NCBI GenBank assembly: GCA_030154185.1
Contig: JASKKK010000011.1
Span: 1-60,682, forward strand
Length of the DNA stretch: 60,682 bases
Reading direction: 5' to 3'
DNA from: Desulfuromonadales bacterium
GTDB lineage: Bacteria > Desulfobacterota > Desulfuromonadia > Desulfuromonadales > Syntrophotaleaceae
In this document: positions 50,777-60,257 of the stretch, in pieces
Position numbering within the stretch: position 1 is the stretch's first letter
Layout of the letters: every line of letters starts with the position of its first letter
Translations under genes and position numbers: made by a program
The notes under the pieces: model-generated
What the model saw: only the letters and a program-made list of their open reading frames with translations
Databases searched by the model: none
Told to the model about the DNA's origin: nothing

Positions 50777-53275
50777 TTGACCGCTCAATCTGATATCCAG
50801 CTCGGCCCATTTCTGGTCAATGAATACGGGGACCGCTACCTTTATCCGATCAACCGCGATACCTTCAGGCGAATCGGAGCCCATACTCTCTATCAAAAAC
50901 AATTCGGGGATGGACTTTTCCGGGAAAAGACCCTACACATTATCGTCGGTACGGATTCCGGATTGTTATTAACCTACCTGCTTAAAATTGGGTTGCCGAA
51001 AGGCTCCCGCTATCTCTTTGTCGAATTACCCCAGGTGCTGGAGCGCCTGAATGAGGAAGGTCTGCTAAGCGGCCTTGATGAAAGAATTGCCTGTAGTTGC
51101 GAACAAAATCTGCAAAACAATCTGGTCAGATTTCAGGTTTCAAACTACCTGTATACAGAACGAATCAACATCTGGAAGTCTTTTGCCGGAAGCGATGCCT
51201 TTCTGCATGAGTATCCGGTCCTTTACTGGAGTGTTCGAAACACTGTCGATGCCATTGCATGGCAAACAAAAGTGGAACTGGGTTCGCAGGTATTCATTCA
51301 ACGCCAGTTGGAGAACCTTGCGGACAATCGCGTTTCCGCCGCCTGCTTGAAAGGGATTTTTGCCGGAAAGACGGCTATCCTGCTGGCCGGAGGACCTTCC
51401 CTCGATAACATTCTCCCGTGGGTTCGGGAAAACCGTAATGACTTGGTGGTATTGGCCGTTTCCCGCATAGCACGACGCCTGCGGCAAGTCGGCATTATCC
51501 CGGATGTTTTCTTTTCCGTGGACCCCCACGCGATCAGTTTCGACGTCAGCAAGGAAATGCTTGACTTCTGGGACAAAAGTATCTTTATCAACAGCTACCA
51601 TGTCCATCCGCCCTTGCTGAGCCAATGGCAGGGACGCAGTCTGTATGTTGGGAAACGATTCCCTTGGGAGGACGGTGGAGAGGATGAGTTCCTATTCGGC
51701 TCAGGCCCCACTGTGACCAACACCGCTTTTGCCGTCGCCGTCGAAATGGGTTTCAGCCAGATCGTCTTGGCGGGCGTTGATCTTTGTTTCAGCCAGCAGG
51801 GACGGTCCCACGCCAAAGGCAGCAACGAAAGCCTTGCCGGCCCTCAATTCAATCAATTCGATACGCAGGTTGAAACCAATGACGGTTCCAGAGCATTTAC
51901 ACACCGAGCCATGGCTGAAGCCATCCCGACGTTCGCGATTCAGGCCAACCTTGCTCAACAGTCCGGATGTAAAACCATCAACCCTGCTGCCAAGGCCGCC
52001 CGCATTGAAAATGTTCTCTATCAACCGTTATCCGGAATAACCTTCGAACCTTTGGCAGAGCCTGCATCCACCCTTTTGCGTCGTACCATGCCCACGGATG
52101 ATAGAGCAACACGCTTGGCTTACTACAAGACTCTGCTGGGAAAACTGACAACGGCAGAGTCCAAAATCAGAGCCATTCACAAACTGGCCAATGACGGTTT
52201 GAAATGCAACGATGGTCTGTTCGGCAGAAATGGACTGAAAAAGAATTTTAAATATAAAATTCGCATGGACAAGGTGGAAAATTCCCTTAAAAGGCCAGCC
52301 ATGGCCCCCTATGCGAATCTGGTCAAAAAATATAGTTTGCGCCATTTTGTGAATATTGTCAGGCCGGACACCGACCAGGAATGGAGCGATGAGCAGATCG
52401 AGGAAACCGGTCGCATCTATTACGAAGCCTATCGTGACGGCGCCAGCAACCTCCTCAGCCTTCTCAATATGGCCAGACAACGCGTTGAATTGCGCATGGC
52501 GGAAGAAGACCCACAAACTAACATCGTAAAACTGGCCCGGGCATGGCGTCAATTTGAAGAATCTGGCCGTGTAAAACTGTGGGAAAAACGCCATACTCTC
52601 GCTATAGTGCACTGTCCGGCAGCATCCTCTGCGCACGAAATAAAAAAACTGGAAGAAGAATTCAAATCGTTCATGCTCCGCCATGACTCCATACACCTGC
52701 AGCGCAGCTACCGGGACGCAGCCCCCGAAGTAGCCCGCAGTAAAGCCCATATGCTGTTTAAAAACAAGGATCACGCTTCCCTGTCCGGCATGGTTGAGGG
52801 ACTTGCATCCATGGAACAAAAGGAGGCGTTGCCTGTCCTGCATCTGACCACGGGGTATCTCGCCGAGTTGAACCAGGAACCGGCTGAAGCTCTTGATGCC
52901 TATCAGCAGGTCATCGAAATGAGCTCCGATATGGCGAGGGAAGACGCTCTGAGAAGAATTGCCACGTTGTCCCTCGACCTGGGAGACGGGAAAAATGCTT
53001 TACTAGCGCTTCAATGCCTGTCAACCATGGCCCCCGTCTATCTTCCGCAATTCGCGGATCTGGCTAAATTACTGGGCCAGATGCAAACCGCGCTGAATGC
53101 CTATGCAGATTACCTGGAGAAAAATCCGGATGACCCGGTGGTTTTATTGAAAGTAGGCAAACTGTACAAAGAGATCGATCAGCAACAATCTGCAATAACC
53201 GTTTTTGAGTATCTGTTGGAAAGGGATCCGGGAAATAAGGATGTCCGCCAATTGCTGGAAGAATTGACTACCTGA
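50777..53275 (+). CDS. Maf-family flagellin nonulosonate transferase with TPR-like tail
   Basis: The 832-residue protein has the Maf (DUF115/MptE-like) core: an N-terminal Rossmann-like part, then LLAGGPSLDN (about 202-211), 'DVFFSVDPHAISFDVSKEM' and 'GPTVTNTAFAVAVEMGF'. Maf proteins attach pseudaminic or legionaminic acid to flagellin. The last 180 residues look like TPR helices ('EALDAYQQVIEMSSDMARED', 'ALNAYADYLEKNPDDPVVLL'). The start is a TTG at 50777 with CGGGAG six bases upstream. It lies after fliW and faces the legionaminic acid genes, its likely sugar source. Confidence 0.88.
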   Translation: MTAQSDIQLGPFLVNEYGDRYLYPINRDTFRRIGAHTLYQKQFGDGLFREKTLHIIVGTDSGLLLTYLLKIGLPKGSRYLFVELPQVLERLNEEGLLSGLDERIACSCEQNLQNNLVRFQVSNYLYTERINIWKSFAGSDAFLHEYPVLYWSVRNTVDAIAWQTKVELGSQVFIQRQLENLADNRVSAACLKGIFAGKTAILLAGGPSLDNILPWVRENRNDLVVLAVSRIARRLRQVGIIPDVFFSVDPHAISFDVSKEMLDFWDKSIFINSYHVHPPLLSQWQGRSLYVGKRFPWEDGGEDEFLFGSGPTVTNTAFAVAVEMGFSQIVLAGVDLCFSQQGRSHAKGSNESLAGPQFNQFDTQVETNDGSRAFTHRAMAEAIPTFAIQANLAQQSGCKTINPAAKAARIENVLYQPLSGITFEPLAEPASTLLRRTMPTDDRATRLAYYKTLLGKLTTAESKIRAIHKLANDGLKCNDGLFGRNGLKKNFKYKIRMDKVENSLKRPAMAPYANLVKKYSLRHFVNIVRPDTDQEWSDEQIEETGRIYYEAYRDGASNLLSLLNMARQRVELRMAEEDPQTNIVKLARAWRQFEESGRVKLWEKRHTLAIVHCPAASSAHEIKKLEEEFKSFMLRHDSIHLQRSYRDAAPEVARSKAHMLFKNKDHASLSGMVEGLASMEQKEALPVLHLTTGYLAELNQEPAEALDAYQQVIEMSSDMAREDALRRIATLSLDLGDGKNALLALQCLSTMAPVYLPQFADLAKLLGQMQTALNAYADYLEKNPDDPVVLLKVGKLYKEIDQQQSAITVFEYLLERDPGNKDVRQLLEELTT

Positions 53276-53287
53276 TCCCGCAAAAAA

Positions 53288-53314
53288 ACCTGGCAATATT
53301 TTTCAGGGCTTTTT
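53288..53314. terminator. weak bidirectional terminator between convergent maf and legF
   Basis: CCTG (53289-53292) and CAGG (53304-53307) are flanked by A-rich and T-rich runs, so a short hairpin could act in both directions in the 45-base gap between the two convergent genes. Confidence 0.3.
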
Positions 53315-53320
53315 GCTAAA

Positions 53321-54019
53321 TCAGTTTTTCAAAAGGAGAAATTCGGCAAGGCTAAAATCAAAAAGATCATCAATATCGATCGATCTTTCCTTGGGCATGA
53401 TATAAGCGTAAGTGGCATCTCCAAAAAAGGAATGCTGCTTTCTCAAAAAGTCTGTTGCGCCAAGGTAAAGAGCACCATTGAGGCGATAATGGCGGGGTAA
53501 ATCCTGTCGATTGGAATTCAATACTTCACGCCGAAGAAAGCCACTCATATTACCGTCAGCGGGAAGCACATTGCTCCACCAGGGGTGATGATCCGTTTCA
53601 CAGACCGACACGATGGACTCAGCTTCTCTTTCAAAGAAAAGTTCGATGGCTCCGTCGATATCTGTTGCCGTTCGCAAAGGAGACGTCGGCTGCAACCAGA
53701 TAACCAGATCGAAATACGTCGCTTTTCCGTCATACCAATCCAAAGCATGAATAAGGGCATCGAAACTGCTTGCTTCATCCGTTGCAAGGCGGGCAGGTCT
53801 CAAAAATGGCACCGGCACACCCTCCAACTCCGCGATATCGGCTATTTCCCGGCTATCTGTCGACACCGCCACATGATCGACATAACGGCTTTGCCTGGCC
53901 GCCTCAATGCTCCAGGCAAGTAAAGGCCGGCCAGCCAGTTCACGAATATTTTTGCCCGGCAGCCCCTTGCTGCCACCCCGAGCCGGAACAAGAGCAATAA
54001 TCCGCCTGCCATCAAACAC
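53321..54019 (-). CDS. legF: CMP-legionaminic acid synthetase (cytidylyltransferase)
   Basis: The 232-residue protein has the CMP-nonulosonate synthetase motif IALVPARGGSKGLPGKNI at its start and 'LQPTSPLRTATDIDGAIELF' later. It activates the sugar with CTP before transfer to flagellin. I choose the GTG at 54019, six bases after GGAGG and overlapping the ptmE stop by eight bases; longer starts lie inside ptmE without such a site. It is the last step gene of the operon. Specificity for legionaminic over neuraminic or pseudaminic acid is inferred from its neighbours. Confidence 0.85.
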   Translation of the reverse strand: MFDGRRIIALVPARGGSKGLPGKNIRELAGRPLLAWSIEAARQSRYVDHVAVSTDSREIADIAELEGVPVPFLRPARLATDEASSFDALIHALDWYDGKATYFDLVIWLQPTSPLRTATDIDGAIELFFEREAESIVSVCETDHHPWWSNVLPADGNMSGFLRREVLNSNRQDLPRHYRLNGALYLGATDFLRKQHSFFGDATYAYIMPKERSIDIDDLFDFSLAEFLLLKN

Positions 54020-55061
54020 CGAACACCTCCGCATACTCATCGTTGGCCTGCTCAAAATCGGCGGGTTGGCCGATATCCATCCAGTATTCCCTCACTGGGA
54101 AGGAACAGGTCTTGGCCCCCTCACTGATCAGTTTCTGAAAAAGCTGCGGCATATCGAAATATTGATCCCGCGGGATTTCCTGGATCACTTCGGGGCTCAA
54201 CACATAGATACCGGCATTGACATAATACCGGTGGATGGGTTTTTCCTCGAGTCCCTGGATGGTGGCGCCTTCCGTGTGAACCACACCATAGGGCACTTGA
54301 AGCTCGTAATCGCGTACGCACATGGTGGCGCTGGCTTCGCTCAACAAGTGGTAATTAAGAAGATGCTCGAAATTAACATTAGTCAAAAGATCGCCGTTCA
54401 TAATGATGATCGGCTGTTCTGGCGTTTCCGGGAATAGACTAAGAGCTCCGGCGGTACCGAGACGCTTATCCTCCACCAGGTATTGCAGATTCGCACCAAA
54501 GGATCGCCCGTCACAAAAGTAGTCCTGAATCTGCTCAGCCTTGTAATTGACACTGAGATAGATATTGCGAAACCCGTAACGGGTAAAATTGCGGATAATG
54601 GTTTCCAGAATCGGCTTGGAGCCAACTTTAAGCAACGGTTTTGGCGTTTTTTCCGTCAACGGATGCAACCGGGTGCCAAGCCCACCGGCCATAACCACCA
54701 CCCAGTTGGGCTTCTCACTGACCCGCAGATATTCTTCGACAAACTCGATGCCAACCAACTTGTCCTGGTCGTCAACCATGGGCACCTGCTTAACACCGGC
54801 TGCCAGAGCCATCTGCAGCAGATCCTCCTTGGGCTGACTGATATAACCTTTGACGGGACGTTGATTATAGATGCCGGCGATGGAATCACTCAGTTCCCTG
54901 CCCTTGAGAAAAGCTCGCCGGATATCACCATCGGTAACCGTGCCGACCAACTGGCCATCATCAACCACCAGTGCTATCTGCACGGCTCCAACGTCGATCG
55001 TTTCAATCACTTCCCTGATGGTGGCCTGGGGGTTGACAGTTATTTTCTTGGCACTTCTCAT
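54012..55061 (-). CDS. ptmE: CBS-domain sugar-1-phosphate nucleotidyltransferase, PtmE-like
   Basis: The 349-residue protein carries two CBS domains (about 1-115) and a nucleotidyltransferase domain with 'VVVMAGGLGTRLHPLTEKTP' and 'KPLLKVGSKPILE'. In Campylobacter, PtmE with this layout makes GDP-glucosamine precursors, so legionaminic acid is built on a GDP sugar. The CBS pair may bind a nucleotide regulator. The ATG at 55061 has GGAG just upstream and overlaps legG by 59 bases, which is long for this operon. Base specificity is inferred. Confidence 0.82.
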   Translation of the reverse strand: MRSAKKITVNPQATIREVIETIDVGAVQIALVVDDGQLVGTVTDGDIRRAFLKGRELSDSIAGIYNQRPVKGYISQPKEDLLQMALAAGVKQVPMVDDQDKLVGIEFVEEYLRVSEKPNWVVVMAGGLGTRLHPLTEKTPKPLLKVGSKPILETIIRNFTRYGFRNIYLSVNYKAEQIQDYFCDGRSFGANLQYLVEDKRLGTAGALSLFPETPEQPIIIMNGDLLTNVNFEHLLNYHLLSEASATMCVRDYELQVPYGVVHTEGATIQGLEEKPIHRYYVNAGIYVLSPEVIQEIPRDQYFDMPQLFQKLISEGAKTCSFPVREYWMDIGQPADFEQANDEYAEVFGV

Positions 55062-56238
55062 GGCATCGCTCCAGCATGTCGATCGGGACGTCATAAAAGG
55101 TTTTCCGGATATCGGAAATATCCGTTCCCCTGATAATCTCCTTGATCCTCAATGATGTATTTTCACCCTCATAAGGATTATCGACCGTTGCTGCCATTTT
55201 CTTAAATTTATTCGAAAAAACCTTATTTATCGCCATTACGATCCCCTCTACCGTCGGTTCGCAATCGACGACGCTGGCAGCCTTGACCCGGCCCCGCTGT
55301 CGGGAACCGATGTTAACGGCAGGCACGCCGAAACCCGGGGCCTCGATGATACCGCTGCTGCTATTGCCGATGACCGCATCAACAAGCCGCATGGTACTCA
55401 GATAGCGCACCTGTCCCATGGAAACGAAAGCCGCTGCCCGACTGGGGTGTCTGGCCACGTAATCGTCGATTATCCGGTTTATGACCCGGCCATCGGTATC
55501 CGCATTGGCCTTGGTAAAAAGCACCTGTATGTTTGCCATTTGATCCAGAGCGGTTAAAAGATTTTGGAACTGGCTGCCAGCCGTGCCTGGCTCCAGGGTC
55601 GCCGGATGAAAAGTGACCAGAACATTTTTTTCTGCAAAAACAAGCCCCAGGCTTTTCTCCAGTTCCTCACGCCTCAGCAGATGGCACTTCTTGATGTTTT
55701 CGATGCCGAGGGCACCGACATGAAATACCCGCGCCGGATTTTCCCCCAACTGGATAACGCGACGCCGGTGAGCTTCGGTGGAGACAAAATGCAAAACGCT
55801 CATTTTACTGATCGCATGGCGAAAAGCATCGTCCATGGCACCTTCGGTAACCTCACCGCCATGGATGTGGGCTACCGGCACCCCATGAATCTGGGCGGCA
55901 AAAGCAGCTGCCAACGCTTCGAAACGATCTCCGAGGATCACCAGACAATCGGGCCGTAGGCGCGCCAAGGCCTCGCCAAACCCCAGCATTCCCAATCCCA
56001 CCGATTTGCACAGCCCGATTGCCGTATCGGAACTGAGCAGAATTTCGACCGCTTCGTCGATGACAAATCCGTTATCTTCAATATCCCGACGGGTTAAACC
56101 GAACTCCGGTGAAAGGTGCATACCGGTCGCCAGGATTTGCAGGCACAGATGTCGATCGTCCCGGATCTGTTCCATCAGGGGACGCAACAGACCGTATTCG
56201 GCCCTGGTTCCCGTAAAAACGCAGACTTTTTTTTGCAT
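55003..56238 (-). CDS. legG: nucleotide-sugar 2-epimerase (hydrolysing), LegG/NeuC-like
   Basis: The 411-residue protein has the NeuC/WecB fold motifs: 'VCVFTGTRAEYGLLRPLM', 'ILGDRFEALAAAFAAQIHGV', HIHGGEVTEGAMDD and GNSSSGIIEAP. It epimerises and frees the sugar that LegI condenses. I start at the ATG at 56238; the frame is open seven codons more. The last 59 bases overlap ptmE, so translation of the two is probably coupled. Confidence 0.88.
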   Translation of the reverse strand: MQKKVCVFTGTRAEYGLLRPLMEQIRDDRHLCLQILATGMHLSPEFGLTRRDIEDNGFVIDEAVEILLSSDTAIGLCKSVGLGMLGFGEALARLRPDCLVILGDRFEALAAAFAAQIHGVPVAHIHGGEVTEGAMDDAFRHAISKMSVLHFVSTEAHRRRVIQLGENPARVFHVGALGIENIKKCHLLRREELEKSLGLVFAEKNVLVTFHPATLEPGTAGSQFQNLLTALDQMANIQVLFTKANADTDGRVINRIIDDYVARHPSRAAAFVSMGQVRYLSTMRLVDAVIGNSSSGIIEAPGFGVPAVNIGSRQRGRVKAASVVDCEPTVEGIVMAINKVFSNKFKKMAATVDNPYEGENTSLRIKEIIRGTDISDIRKTFYDVPIDMLERCHEKCQENNCQPPGHHQGSD

Positions 56239-56299
56239 CGGAAATCCTTTCCCTTCCACCCAGGCGCAACCCGCGACCTTGCCGCCGGCCTTCTATCCG

Positions 56300-57307
56300 T
56301 TACAGAACGATCGTCTCCCCCGCCGCAAATCCGCGCCCGGCACGCCGACCGATCACTTCATCCCATAGCATCGGCGCGAGACCGATGGCAGGCCGTTTGA
56401 CGGTCAGGGAATCCTCAGTAAACACTTCCCCCTCGCGGATATCCCGCGCTGCTACGATGGCTTTACGCACCACCTTGATATTTTTAAGCTCGGAGGGCGA
56501 AGGCCGCTTTTCCCCGGATCCCAGGGCCACCTCGACATTGCGGATGGCAGCGACCATGGCCAGCAACCCCTCTGGCTCCAGAGAGGCGCGGTGATCCGGA
56601 CCCGGGAGCGTACGATCAAGAGTGAAATGTTTTTCTATGACCCTGGCACCGAGCGCCACGGCGGCGATCAGTATTTCCATACCTTCGGTATGATCCGAAT
56701 AACCGATCCTGACATCGAAAACCTTGCCGATATTTCGCATGGCGCGAAGGTTGACATCCTCCATGGGGGTCGGATATTCGGTGTTGCAGTGCAGCACGGT
56801 AATCCGTTCTTTGTGGGTGCCGGCTTCGGTCAATACCCGCAGGGCCGCCCCGATTTCATCCATCACGGCCATGCCGGTGGAAAGGATGATTTCTTTGCCA
56901 AGCCCGCCGATTCGCCGCAAATAGGGAAGATTGGTTATCTCCCCGGACGGAATCTTGAAGATCTCGAGGCCCAGGTCCAAGAGCAGGTCGATACTCTCCA
57001 GGTCAAAGGGGGAGGACAAAAAGAGAATCCCTGACCGTCGGCAGTGTTCGATGAGTTCCCGGTGGTCATCCGCCGACAACTCCAACCGGCGAAGCATATC
57101 GAACTGTGACTCTCCCTCCCCGGTGGTTCGCTGCTGATAATTCGCTTTCGGGGCACATCGGGACACAAGGGTTTCGGCCTTGAAAGTTTGAAATTTGACC
57201 GCATCGGCACCCGCACCGGCAGCCACATCGACCAGTTTTTTGGCAAGATCAAGACAGCCGTTATGATTAACGCCCACTTCAGCAATGATGAAAACCCGTT
57301 GCCGCAT
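56300..57307 (-). CDS. legI: N,N'-diacetyllegionaminic acid synthase, LegI/NeuB-like
   Basis: The 335-residue protein is a NeuB-type synthase: 'FIIAEVGVNHNGCLDLAKKL', 'FKIPSGEITNLPYLRRIG', 'IGYSDHTEGMEILIAAVALG' and 'VIEKHFTLDRTLPGPDH', with a C-terminal SAF domain (about 275-335). It condenses the six-carbon sugar with phosphoenolpyruvate. I use the ATG at 57307, eight bases after AAGGG. It follows legH by 13 bases. Confidence 0.9.
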   Translation of the reverse strand: MRQRVFIIAEVGVNHNGCLDLAKKLVDVAAGAGADAVKFQTFKAETLVSRCAPKANYQQRTTGEGESQFDMLRRLELSADDHRELIEHCRRSGILFLSSPFDLESIDLLLDLGLEIFKIPSGEITNLPYLRRIGGLGKEIILSTGMAVMDEIGAALRVLTEAGTHKERITVLHCNTEYPTPMEDVNLRAMRNIGKVFDVRIGYSDHTEGMEILIAAVALGARVIEKHFTLDRTLPGPDHRASLEPEGLLAMVAAIRNVEVALGSGEKRPSPSELKNIKVVRKAIVAARDIREGEVFTEDSLTVKRPAIGLAPMLWDEVIGRRAGRGFAAGETIVL

Positions 57308-57320
57308 TAGCATATCCCTT

Positions 57321-57956
57321 TCAGTGGTCACTCTTCCCGCCGACATACAGGCTGCCTGGCGACAAGGATTTCCGCACCAGTGCACCGGCCCCGATGATGC
57401 ACCCCGGTCCGATTACGATATTTTCCCTGATAACCGCACCGCTACCGACAAGGGTTCCTTCACCTATTCGGACCGAACCGTTGATTACGCAGGCAGTTGA
57501 TAAATGGCAATGATCATCGACCTGTACATCGTGTTCGACAAGAGCCCTGCTATTAATCGTACAATTGCACCCGACCCGCGCCCCGGCATTGACCAGGGCA
57601 CCATGCATGACGATGGTCCCCTCTCCGATGGCAGCGTGGGGACTGACGTGGGCAAGAGGCGAAAGGATCGCCGGCAAATGCCCACTCCTGGACTTGATCT
57701 CCCGAAATAAGGAAATACGCCGGTCGGGACTCTTGATCTGCCCTAGGGTGATCACATAGTCGTTCATTCCCTCTTCAATTAACCGGGGGATATCGTCGTC
57801 ACAGCCGATCACAGTGTAACCCAAAACTTTTGACCCGGCTCTTTCGGGAAGATCGAGCACACCGGCGATACGGTAGTCCCCCAATGCCTCGATGACATCG
57901 ATAACGGAATGGCAGTGTCCGCCCCCTCCGACGAGGATAAGGTCCTTCTTGTTCAT
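57321..57956 (-). CDS. legH: NeuD/PglD-type sugar O/N-acetyltransferase, LegH-like
   Basis: The 211-residue protein has an N-terminal nucleotide-sugar-binding fold (LILVGGGGHCHSVIDVIEAL) and C-terminal left-handed beta-helix hexapeptides (VGCNCTINSRALVEHDVQVD and on). It probably N-acetylates the 4-amino sugar made by LegC. It overlaps legC by four bases. Confidence 0.85.
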   Translation of the reverse strand: MNKKDLILVGGGGHCHSVIDVIEALGDYRIAGVLDLPERAGSKVLGYTVIGCDDDIPRLIEEGMNDYVITLGQIKSPDRRISLFREIKSRSGHLPAILSPLAHVSPHAAIGEGTIVMHGALVNAGARVGCNCTINSRALVEHDVQVDDHCHLSTACVINGSVRIGEGTLVGSGAVIRENIVIGPGCIIGAGALVRKSLSPGSLYVGGKSDH

Positions 57957-59092
57957 ATGAAAACACCGCTGGGAAGGTTAACCAACCGCCGGTACAGATA
58001 GTTGGTCGTGGATAGTGCATCCCGCTGACAATACCGATACATATCCAGCATATGCATCGGCCGCCAGAGGCAACGGGTCATGATTTTCGCCTCGTTGGTG
58101 GTTTGCAAAAAGGCATCGCGCTGTTGTTCATCCTCCAGAATCAGGGCATTCAGCCAATAGTTTGACAAACCTCCGCAGGGCTCGCTGACAAAACGCAATC
58201 CTCTTTCTTCAAAAAACCGGCGATAATCATCGGCCAAGCCCCTTTTAAAACCGAGGAAACGGGGCAGGTTTTCCAACTGGGCCAGCCCCAAAGCAGCATT
58301 GAGATTCGGCATCCGGAAATTGTAACCCAGTTCATCGTGCAAAAACTCCCAGGGATGCGGAACCTTGGCAGTAGTCGTAAGGTGCTTGGCACGCCAGGCC
58401 AGACCTTCATCATCGGTAATGATCATCCCTCCGCCACCGGTAGTAACGATCTTGTTGCCGTTAAAGCTGAACACACCCAATTGACCGAATGTGCCTGTAT
58501 GACGGTCACCGTAATAACTGCCGAGGCTTTCGGCGGCATCCTCCACCAGAGGTAGCCCCCACTCTCTGCATATGCGGGAAATTTCTTCAATGTGGCAGGG
58601 ATGTCCGAGGGTATGCATGGGGAGACAGGCGGCCATAGGCCGCCCGGTAAGGCGATTAACCAAGCGACCGGATTCGGATACGGCATGAGATTGCAGAAAG
58701 TCTTGTAATGCCCGGGGCGATAAACCGAGTGTCTCTTCATCAACATCGATGAATACCGGCTCCGCCCCTGCGTAGCGAATGGCATTTGCCGTCGCTACAA
58801 AGGTCAGGGACTGAGTCACAACTTCGCAACCAGGTTCAACGCCAGCCAGTTTCAGGGCTACGAACAGGGCCTGCGTGCCATTGACAACAGCTACGGCATG
58901 GCGACTGCCGACAAAATCCGACACGGCTTGTTCAAAGGCATCGACAAAGGGGCCGACACTGGAAACGTAAGTGCTGTCGATACACTCTTCAAGGTAATGC
59001 TTTTCCCTGCCCGGAAAAACCGGGGCGTGGAGAGGAATCGTTTCCACTCCGGGATAGCGGTCACGGATAAAACCGATAATCTCCTCAAACAT
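57953..59092 (-). CDS. legC: PLP-dependent sugar aminotransferase, LegC-like
   Basis: The 379-residue DegT/DnrJ/EryC1 aminotransferase has the lysine that binds PLP in FSFNGNKIVTTGGGGMI and 'LVEDAAESLGSYYGDRHTG'. It aminates the 4-keto sugar from LegB. It overlaps legB by eight bases and legH by four, giving a tight operon. Confidence 0.88.
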   Translation of the reverse strand: MFEEIIGFIRDRYPGVETIPLHAPVFPGREKHYLEECIDSTYVSSVGPFVDAFEQAVSDFVGSRHAVAVVNGTQALFVALKLAGVEPGCEVVTQSLTFVATANAIRYAGAEPVFIDVDEETLGLSPRALQDFLQSHAVSESGRLVNRLTGRPMAACLPMHTLGHPCHIEEISRICREWGLPLVEDAAESLGSYYGDRHTGTFGQLGVFSFNGNKIVTTGGGGMIITDDEGLAWRAKHLTTTAKVPHPWEFLHDELGYNFRMPNLNAALGLAQLENLPRFLGFKRGLADDYRRFFEERGLRFVSEPCGGLSNYWLNALILEDEQQRDAFLQTTNEAKIMTRCLWRPMHMLDMYRYCQRDALSTTNYLYRRLVNLPSGVFI

Positions 59093-60077
59093 TGTAGAGC
59101 CCCGTCTTATAGCGGGCGAGATTGGCAGGGTCCGTAAACCAGTCGATGGTCTGTTGAAGCCCCTGTCGCAGAGTGTGTTGCGGTTCGAAGCCGGTCAACT
59201 CCTTGATCAGGCGGTTATCACACCACAAGCGGAAGACTTCGGACTGTTCGGGACGCAGTCGCTGTTCGTCGCACTCCAGTTCGACGTTGCTATCCATCAG
59301 TTTGCGGATCAAACCGAACAGGTCGCCGATCGATATTTCCCGGTTCGAACCGATATTCACCGTTTTGCCGATGGCTTCGTCGCATTCCGCGAGGGACAGA
59401 AATCCGGCACAGGTATCCAGAACGTAGTTAAAATCCCGCGTCGGCCTTAAATCACCCAGGCGGATAGACTTTTGCCCGCCGGCAATCTGCGAAATGATGG
59501 TAGGGATAACAGCACGGGCCGATTGTCTTGGCCCATAGGTATTGAACGGCCGCACTATCGTCAACGGCAAACCGAAAGTATTGAAAAAACTCATGGCCAA
59601 GGCATCCGCCCCGATTTTGCTGGCGCTGTAGGGAGACTGCGGCTGCAGCGGGTGTGCTTCATCGATGGGCACGTAGCGTGCCGTGCCGTACACTTCGCTG
59701 GTACTGGTGTGAAGAACTCTCCGGCAGCCGTTTTCCATGGCAGCCTGGCAGATATTCAGGGTACCTGTGACATTGGTGTCCACGTAACTGGCGGGTGCCA
59801 CATAAGAATAGGGAATAGCAATCAGAGCCGCTAAGTGAAATACCACCTCCACATCTTTGGTAATGGTCCGGCAAAAATGAGGATCCCGCACATCACCGCA
59901 AACAACTTCGAGATTCTCACGGCTGGCAAGGCCTTCCAACCAGCCCCAATAATTGAAGGAATTGTACAGTGCAAGAGCCCTCACTCGGACTCCCCGGTTA
60001 AGCAAAGTCTCCACCAGATGAGACCCTATGAAGCCATCGGCTCCCGTCACTAAAACCTGTTTTCCCGTCAGTGTCAA
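59085..60077 (-). CDS. legB: NAD-dependent nucleotide-sugar 4,6-dehydratase, LegB-like
   Basis: The 330-residue short-chain dehydrogenase-type protein has GADGFIGSHLVE, 'LHTSTSEVYGTARYVPIDEA' and the catalytic YSASK. It removes water from an activated GlcNAc sugar as the first step of legionaminic acid synthesis. The start is a TTG at 60077, seven bases after AGGAGG; no ATG is close. It is the first gene of the minus-strand operon and diverges from fliC. Confidence 0.88.
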   Translation of the reverse strand: MTLTGKQVLVTGADGFIGSHLVETLLNRGVRVRALALYNSFNYWGWLEGLASRENLEVVCGDVRDPHFCRTITKDVEVVFHLAALIAIPYSYVAPASYVDTNVTGTLNICQAAMENGCRRVLHTSTSEVYGTARYVPIDEAHPLQPQSPYSASKIGADALAMSFFNTFGLPLTIVRPFNTYGPRQSARAVIPTIISQIAGGQKSIRLGDLRPTRDFNYVLDTCAGFLSLAECDEAIGKTVNIGSNREISIGDLFGLIRKLMDSNVELECDEQRLRPEQSEVFRLWCDNRLIKELTGFEPQHTLRQGLQQTIDWFTDPANLARYKTGLYNV

Positions 60078-60114
60078 AATCCCGCCTCCTCAAAATGGTC
60101 TGGGAAAGATGTAC

Positions 60115-60130
60115 TTCAATTTCTGCGCCA
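60115..60130 (-). promoter_or_regulatory. candidate sigma-54 promoter for the legionaminic acid operon
   Basis: On the minus strand TGGCGCA-GAAA-TTGAA matches nine of 12 sigma-54 positions. The -12 reads GA, not GC, as at the cheA candidate. The start point would be about 25 bases before legB. Confidence 0.25.
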
Positions 60131-60182
60131 AACTTTCGCAGGAATCCCGCAAAGAAAAAAGCCCGGTAATTTCACTTTTTTC

Positions 60183-60209
60183 TAAAGTTCTTTAAGAACA
60201 CGCCGATAT
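60183..60209 (+). promoter_or_regulatory. sigma-28 promoter for fliC
   Basis: TAAAGTTC (60183-60190), an 11-base spacer and GCCGATAT (60202-60209) match the FliA consensus closely. Transcription would begin near 60216 and give a leader of about 137 bases before fliC. Confidence 0.88.
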
Positions 60210-60257
60210 GAATAATGAACCCTGGGGAAAGCGGCTGATTGGACGGCCGCAGGAGAA

